Of a DNA stretch of 8,900 bases, positions 5,765-8,900 are shown in pieces (within the stretch, counting starts at the first letter, position 1; every line of letters begins with the position of its first letter). The notes beneath the pieces are model-generated. The model did not search any database. It saw only the letters and a list, made by a program, of their open reading frames with translations, and was not told the origin of the DNA. The DNA is from Christensenella sp. UBA941 (lineage in GTDB: Bacteria; Bacillota; Clostridia; Christensenellales; UBA941). The position numbers and the translations under genes were made by a program. The stretch is taken from contig DBDD01000172.1 in NCBI GenBank assembly GCA_002293365.1, forward strand, positions 1 to 8,900, given 5' to 3'.

Positions 5765-6658
5765 ATGCCGGAACGGGATGGATTTTCTCTAAAAAGCTGC
5801 TCGCTTTGCCCAATCCGGTGCGGCGCGAACCGGTTTATTGGGCCGGGCGCGTGCCTTGCGGGGGCTCTGCCCCGCGTAGCGCTCGTGATGAAGCACCATT
5901 GGGAGGAGCCGCCTATATCCGGAACGGCTGGCTCGGGCGCGGTCTTCTTTTCGGGCTGCAATATGCGCTGCGTATTCTGCCAAAATCACGATATAAGCCA
6001 AAAATCCGCAGGAGAAGAGAAAAGCGCGGACGCTTTAGCGGATATCTTTCTCTACTTACAGCTCCAGGGCGCGCACAATATCAATCTCGTCACGCCCGCG
6101 CCGCACGTCCTAACGCTCGCCGAGGCCATTCCTCTCGCAAGAAAAAACGGCCTGACGATCCCCATCGTCTACAATACCAACGCCTTTGAACGCGTACGGG
6201 CGCTAAAGCTTCTCGACGGGCTTATAGACGTCTATTTGCCCGATATTAAGTTCTATTCGCCTCAGCTTGCCAGGCTTTGGGGCGGGCGGGAGGACTATTT
6301 CTCGTTCGCCGCGCCCGCTATAGCCGAGATGGACAGGCAGGTCGGCGCACTACAGACGGATGAAAGCGGCCTAGCGCAAAAGGGGCTTATCGTGCGGCAC
6401 CTCGTTCTGCCGAATATGCGCAGCGATTCGTACGCGCTTATCAAGTGGCTGCGCAATCATATCGGCTCGAAGACGCGGCTGTCGATCATGCGGCAATATA
6501 CGCCTATGCACGCCGCGCGGTTCATGCCTTCGCTGCACAGACGCGTTACAGACAGGGAGTATAAGTCCGTCGTCGATTATGCGCTTTCGCTTGGCTTTAC
6601 GGATATCTTCACGCAAAAAAAGGAGGCCGCGAGCGCGGCGTTTGTGCCGGAGTTTTAG
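5765..6658 (+). CDS. PflX-like radical SAM protein (COG1313)
   Basis: The protein has 297 residues. The N-terminal cysteine cluster CSLCPIRCGANR (C12, C15, C19) with C30 in GPGACLAG is typical of this family and may hold a second iron-sulfur site. The radical SAM motif is FFSGCNMRCVFCQNHDIS (C65, C69, C72). Downstream are INLVTPAPHVL, IPIVYNTNAFE and IDVYLPDIKFYS, the strand motifs shared with pyruvate-formate-lyase activating enzymes. SIMRQYTPMH and the late YALSLGF are also characteristic. Family members resemble PflA but no substrate has been firmly assigned, and no glycyl-radical enzyme is nearby. The ATG at 5765 is chosen because AAGGGGTGA lies just upstream; the frame is open back to GTG 5717, but that would put the start inside the palindrome. 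Confidence 0.88.
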   Translation: MPERDGFSLKSCSLCPIRCGANRFIGPGACLAGALPRVALVMKHHWEEPPISGTAGSGAVFFSGCNMRCVFCQNHDISQKSAGEEKSADALADIFLYLQLQGAHNINLVTPAPHVLTLAEAIPLARKNGLTIPIVYNTNAFERVRALKLLDGLIDVYLPDIKFYSPQLARLWGGREDYFSFAAPAIAEMDRQVGALQTDESGLAQKGLIVRHLVLPNMRSDSYALIKWLRNHIGSKTRLSIMRQYTPMHAARFMPSLHRRVTDREYKSVVDYALSLGFTDIFTQKKEAASAAFVPEF

Positions 6659-6700
6659 TGTGTCGGCAGTTCTTCTACGATAATTCAAGGCGGTGAGAAC

Positions 6701-7036
6701 GTGTTTACTTTGCCACGCCACAAAGAAGTCATAATACCGCTTGAGAAATTTACCAAATACGCCTTGTCTGAAAGCGCGGATAAAGATAAGGCTATAGCAT
6801 TCGAATTAGCTTTGGGATATAATATAAACAATGTGGATAAACTAATTACGAATATTAGGGACAATTTGGATAAATTCCCCGCAAAGCCAAAAGGGAACAA
6901 GGGGTTCGGACTGCTGTATGAGGTAGTAATGCTTTTGATGGGCGAGAATGGAAAATCCGCCAAAGTATTAACCGGATGGATAGATGATTCTGGAACGGGC
7001 GAAATGCGATTGGTTACCGCGCATATCGACAGCTAA
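6701..7036 (+). CDS. DUF6883-like small protein
   Basis: This 111-residue soluble protein resembles DUF6883. An opening strand PRHKEVIIPLEKFTKYALS is followed by a helical KDKAIAFELALGYNINNVDKLITNI and then the G-x-x-YEV...L.GE.GKSAKVLTGWI...MRLVTAHID ending seen in that family. DUF6883 domains occur alone and at the C-terminus of polymorphic toxins of Gram-positive and other bacteria; their activity is unknown to me. The start is GTG at 6701 with GGCGGTGA four bases before it. Codon use is more A/T-rich than in the PflX-like gene 42 bases upstream, which hints at a separate origin. It is followed at 14 bases by a small acidic protein, a pairing reminiscent of toxin and immunity genes, but nothing here proves that. 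Confidence 0.65.
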   Translation: MFTLPRHKEVIIPLEKFTKYALSESADKDKAIAFELALGYNINNVDKLITNIRDNLDKFPAKPKGNKGFGLLYEVVMLLMGENGKSAKVLTGWIDDSGTGEMRLVTAHIDS

Positions 7037-7050
7037 ACAGGAGGTTGATT

Positions 7051-7245
7051 ATGATTAAAGAATACGATAAGGTACGATTAAAAACCGGAGAAATAGCAAG
7101 AATCGCGGAGATATTGGAGCAAGGCAAGATGTACATCGGCGAGATAATTCGCGCGGATAGACACGTTGAAATTGATCATATCGCCCATGAAGATATTTTC
7201 AGCGTCTTCGAAGAGATTGAACGTCCTCTAACGAGGGCCGTTTAA
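7051..7245 (+). CDS. Small acidic protein (DUF4926-like), possible partner of the DUF6883-like protein
   Basis: The product has 64 residues and is acidic. It is predicted to be a small beta barrel: IKEYDKVRLKTGEIARIAEIL, then strands MYIGEIIR and HVEIDHIAHEDIFSVFEEI. The opening 'Y/D-x-V-x-L-K-x-G-x-x-x-x-I-x-E-I' pattern recalls DUF4926 and other SH3-like small proteins found beside toxin-type genes. The start is ATG at 7051 with AGGAGG six bases upstream; a TTG at 7045 is inside the spacer and unlikely. It is the last gene of the plus-strand unit and is followed by a terminator. The assignment is tentative; the gene itself is convincing. Confidence 0.6.
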   Translation: MIKEYDKVRLKTGEIARIAEILEQGKMYIGEIIRADRHVEIDHIAHEDIFSVFEEIERPLTRAV

Positions 7246-7262
7246 CGGTATGAACATGCGTA

Positions 7263-7296
7263 TGCCGGAGCGGCCAATAGCCGCCCCGGCATTTTT
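7263..7296 (+). terminator. Rho-independent terminator of the plus-strand unit
   Basis: TGCCGGAGCGG (7263-7273) pairs with CCGCCCCGGCA (7281-7291), with one mismatch and a seven-base loop, followed by TTTTT (7292-7296). It lies 17 bases after the small acidic gene. On the other strand the hairpin is not followed by T residues, so it serves mainly the plus strand; the T-tract ends one base before the minus-strand stop codon. Confidence 0.88.
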
Positions 7297-7297
7297 C

Positions 7298-8900
7298 CTA
7301 CCTTAACTCCAAGCTCCCCAATTCCGCAAGCGAATCCAAATCGTACTTCGTCAGCGTATTGTCGATAAGAAAGAATAGCCCCTTCTCCACGCGGCAGAAC
7401 CGCGCGTTATAGTAATTCGCGAAATTCACGCCCGTGGCCTTAATATAGCCCTTTACGGATAGCTCCGGCGGCGCGACGTTCATTATGACGCCGCCCTCGA
7501 AGGTCTTCGCGTCCTCTTCTATGAACTGCGGCGATATATCGACGCCCTCCGGGTCGATTCTAGCCGGAAACGCGAACAGGCCAAGCGCAGTATCCGCGAG
7601 AATCGCGCGAGGATTTTCCGTCGCGGGCGTATACGAGCTCGTCCCGCCGACGAGCGCCTTCGCGGCCTCCTTGGGGCTTCGCGGGTTGGATACGTCGAAT
7701 AGCGAAACCTTTAGGCCTAAATCCTGCACGTTGTCGGTTTCTACAGTCCTACCGCGGTCGTCCACGTAGCTCAAAACCGCCGTTTCGCGCCCGAGGCCGA
7801 CGAGGTAGTCCGTCCCGAACGGATGCAGGTAGCTCGAAAAGCCGGGTATTTTCAACTCGCCCGTCACGCGCGGGCTGGACGGGTTTGAAAGGTCGAGCGT
7901 AAACAGCGGGTCGACGTTGCGGTACGTCACGACATAGCCGACGTCTCCCATGAAGCGCACGGCCTGCACCGTCTCGCCTTTGGCGAGGTTTTTCACGCTG
8001 CCAACCTGGCGCAGCGACGAGTTGAATACAAGCAGATGGTTGCCGTTATTATCCGTCGTAGCGACGCGCAGGTTGCCGTTATACTCGTCCGCTGCGTATT
8101 CGTTCATCATGTAACCGTTAAACGTAGTGCTGCCCGTAAACGGCGTACCGTTTGAGAGCGCGTAGCGGCTTACGGCCGTACCGGAATCGCCGCCGAGCGG
8201 CTTATTCCTAAACATATACAGCGCGTTAGCCGACATATAGGAGAAGTTCATATTCACCGCTTCGCAGCGCAGGCTTGCCTTCTGGCTAGAATTGATCGGG
8301 AAGGACGCGATGCTCGTGTACGAATAGAAATGCTCGCCGGGAATTCGCCAGATCTGTTCCGGCGCAAGCGGATGAAATGCGTTATCCACAGCCGAGTCCT
8401 GATAGACGGGCAGAACCGCTATAGCCGCGTCGTCTGAGTAGAGACGGTTGACATACTGCATCGACGTGGCGTAGAGCGTCCCGCCTTTTAAACGCACATC
8501 GCCCAAATTCCCCCGCACGCGCACCGTGCGCGAAAGCGTTGGCGCTGCGGGATTCGTTACGTCGTAGACGTAGAACGCCGCGTAATTGTCTGCGACGGGG
8601 GCGATTTTCGTGTCGGTATAGTATACCTGACTCACGATTATGAGCTTGTTCCCCGAAAGCATGACGCCCTGGAAGTTCTCCCAGTCTGTGGACGCAGCGC
8701 CCTGGCGGGCCGAGATGATCGTCTTGACGATCTTCATGCTCGCGGCGTCCACGATCGTCACGCCGTACTCGCTGTCCACGGTATAGATATACTTGCCGTC
8801 TGTCTTTATCATGTCCGGCTCGTCTATGCCCGGCGTGCGTACGTTCGTAACGCTGTGATCGGCGGCGGGCGCTGCAGGCGCTGCTGGGGCCGGGGCGGGG
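7298..8900 (-). CDS. Secreted beta-propeller domain protein (PF09826/COG4880 type; 5' end missing)
   Basis: The frame stays open to the window edge, so the start lies beyond 8900; an ATG at 8812 is internal. The visible 534 residues begin with an Ala/Pro repeat linker. The family's hallmark follows: HSVTNVRTPGIDEPDMIKTD, close to the usual S-x-TN-x-Q-x-x-GVDE-x-D-x-x-KTDG. After it come repeated blades of the type YIYTVDS..VTIVDAASM, LIIVSQVYYTD, YVYDVTNPAAPTLSRTVRVRG, LFTLDLSNPSSPRVTGELKI and SLFDVSNPRSPKEAAKALVGG. The D-x-S/T-N-P-x-x-P turns mark the blade ends. These proteins are exported and distantly related to WD40 propellers; their function is unknown. The Ala/Pro linker suggests a membrane-anchored or anti-sigma-like N-terminal part outside the window. 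It ends with TAG at 7298-7300 and converges on the DUF6883 unit. Confidence 0.9.
   Translation of the reverse strand, partial: PAPAPAAPAAPAADHSVTNVRTPGIDEPDMIKTDGKYIYTVDSEYGVTIVDAASMKIVKTIISARQGAASTDWENFQGVMLSGNKLIIVSQVYYTDTKIAPVADNYAAFYVYDVTNPAAPTLSRTVRVRGNLGDVRLKGGTLYATSMQYVNRLYSDDAAIAVLPVYQDSAVDNAFHPLAPEQIWRIPGEHFYSYTSIASFPINSSQKASLRCEAVNMNFSYMSANALYMFRNKPLGGDSGTAVSRYALSNGTPFTGSTTFNGYMMNEYAADEYNGNLRVATTDNNGNHLLVFNSSLRQVGSVKNLAKGETVQAVRFMGDVGYVVTYRNVDPLFTLDLSNPSSPRVTGELKIPGFSSYLHPFGTDYLVGLGRETAVLSYVDDRGRTVETDNVQDLGLKVSLFDVSNPRSPKEAAKALVGGTSSYTPATENPRAILADTALGLFAFPARIDPEGVDISPQFIEEDAKTFEGGVIMNVAPPELSVKGYIKATGVNFANYYNARFCRVEKGLFFLIDNTLTKYDLDSLAELGSLELR

Noticed and set aside
7263..7296. The hairpin as a two-way terminator that also serves the beta-propeller gene.
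   Set aside because: On the minus strand the hairpin is followed by ATACGCATG rather than a T-tract, so only plus-strand termination is supported.

Overview
The window reads as a gene-dense chromosomal segment of a bacterium, most likely a Bacillota/Clostridia-type organism. The inference rests on strong GGAGG-type ribosome binding sites, frequent TTG/GTG starts, a B12-binding radical SAM protein of the DUF4080 type, a PflX-like radical SAM protein, a secreted PF09826-type beta-propeller, and a small locus built like Gram-positive type I toxin loci. Base composition is moderately GC-rich in most genes. It is visibly more A/T-rich in the glycan genes (about 1.2-3.1 kb) and in a two-gene cassette at 6.7-7.25 kb. 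No rRNA, tRNA, CRISPR or transposase gene was seen.

Layout. (1) 1-1002, plus strand: the 3' part of a DUF3829/YiiG-like, probably lipoprotein, gene. (2) 999-5480, minus strand, read right to left: a B12-binding radical SAM enzyme; peptide deformylase (def) with its own near-consensus promoter inside the end of the radical SAM gene; then a GtrA flippase-like protein, a family 2 glycosyltransferase and a DUF2079-like polytopic membrane protein. These last three form a typical set for making and using polyprenyl-linked sugars. The membrane protein stops in the middle of a predicted transmembrane helix, and an open, protein-like stretch of 55 codons follows in the same frame. (3) 5481-5764: an intergenic region carrying what looks like a compact type I toxin-antitoxin module. 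(4) 5765-7245, plus strand: a PflX-like radical SAM protein, a DUF6883-like protein and a 64-residue acidic protein, closed by a rho-independent terminator at 7263-7296. (5) 7298-8900, minus strand: the beta-propeller protein, whose N-terminus lies outside the window.

The most interesting element is the 5475-5753 module. A plus-strand promoter leads to a very strong Shine-Dalgarno sequence, a short hydrophobic reading frame ending NNRPGK, and a perfect 10-bp hairpin overlapping its 3' end. A minus-strand promoter faces it from the other side. The predicted 5' ends of the two convergent RNAs are almost identical because the module is bracketed by an inverted repeat. The toxin-like frame has no proper start codon: the ATG placed after the ribosome binding site is in another frame and stops after five codons. 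The module is therefore either decayed by a one-base indel or uses a -1 frameshift.

The two radical SAM genes flanking the module diverge from it. No shared pathway between them can be shown from the sequence. The family names given are from recognition of sequence patterns, not from a search.
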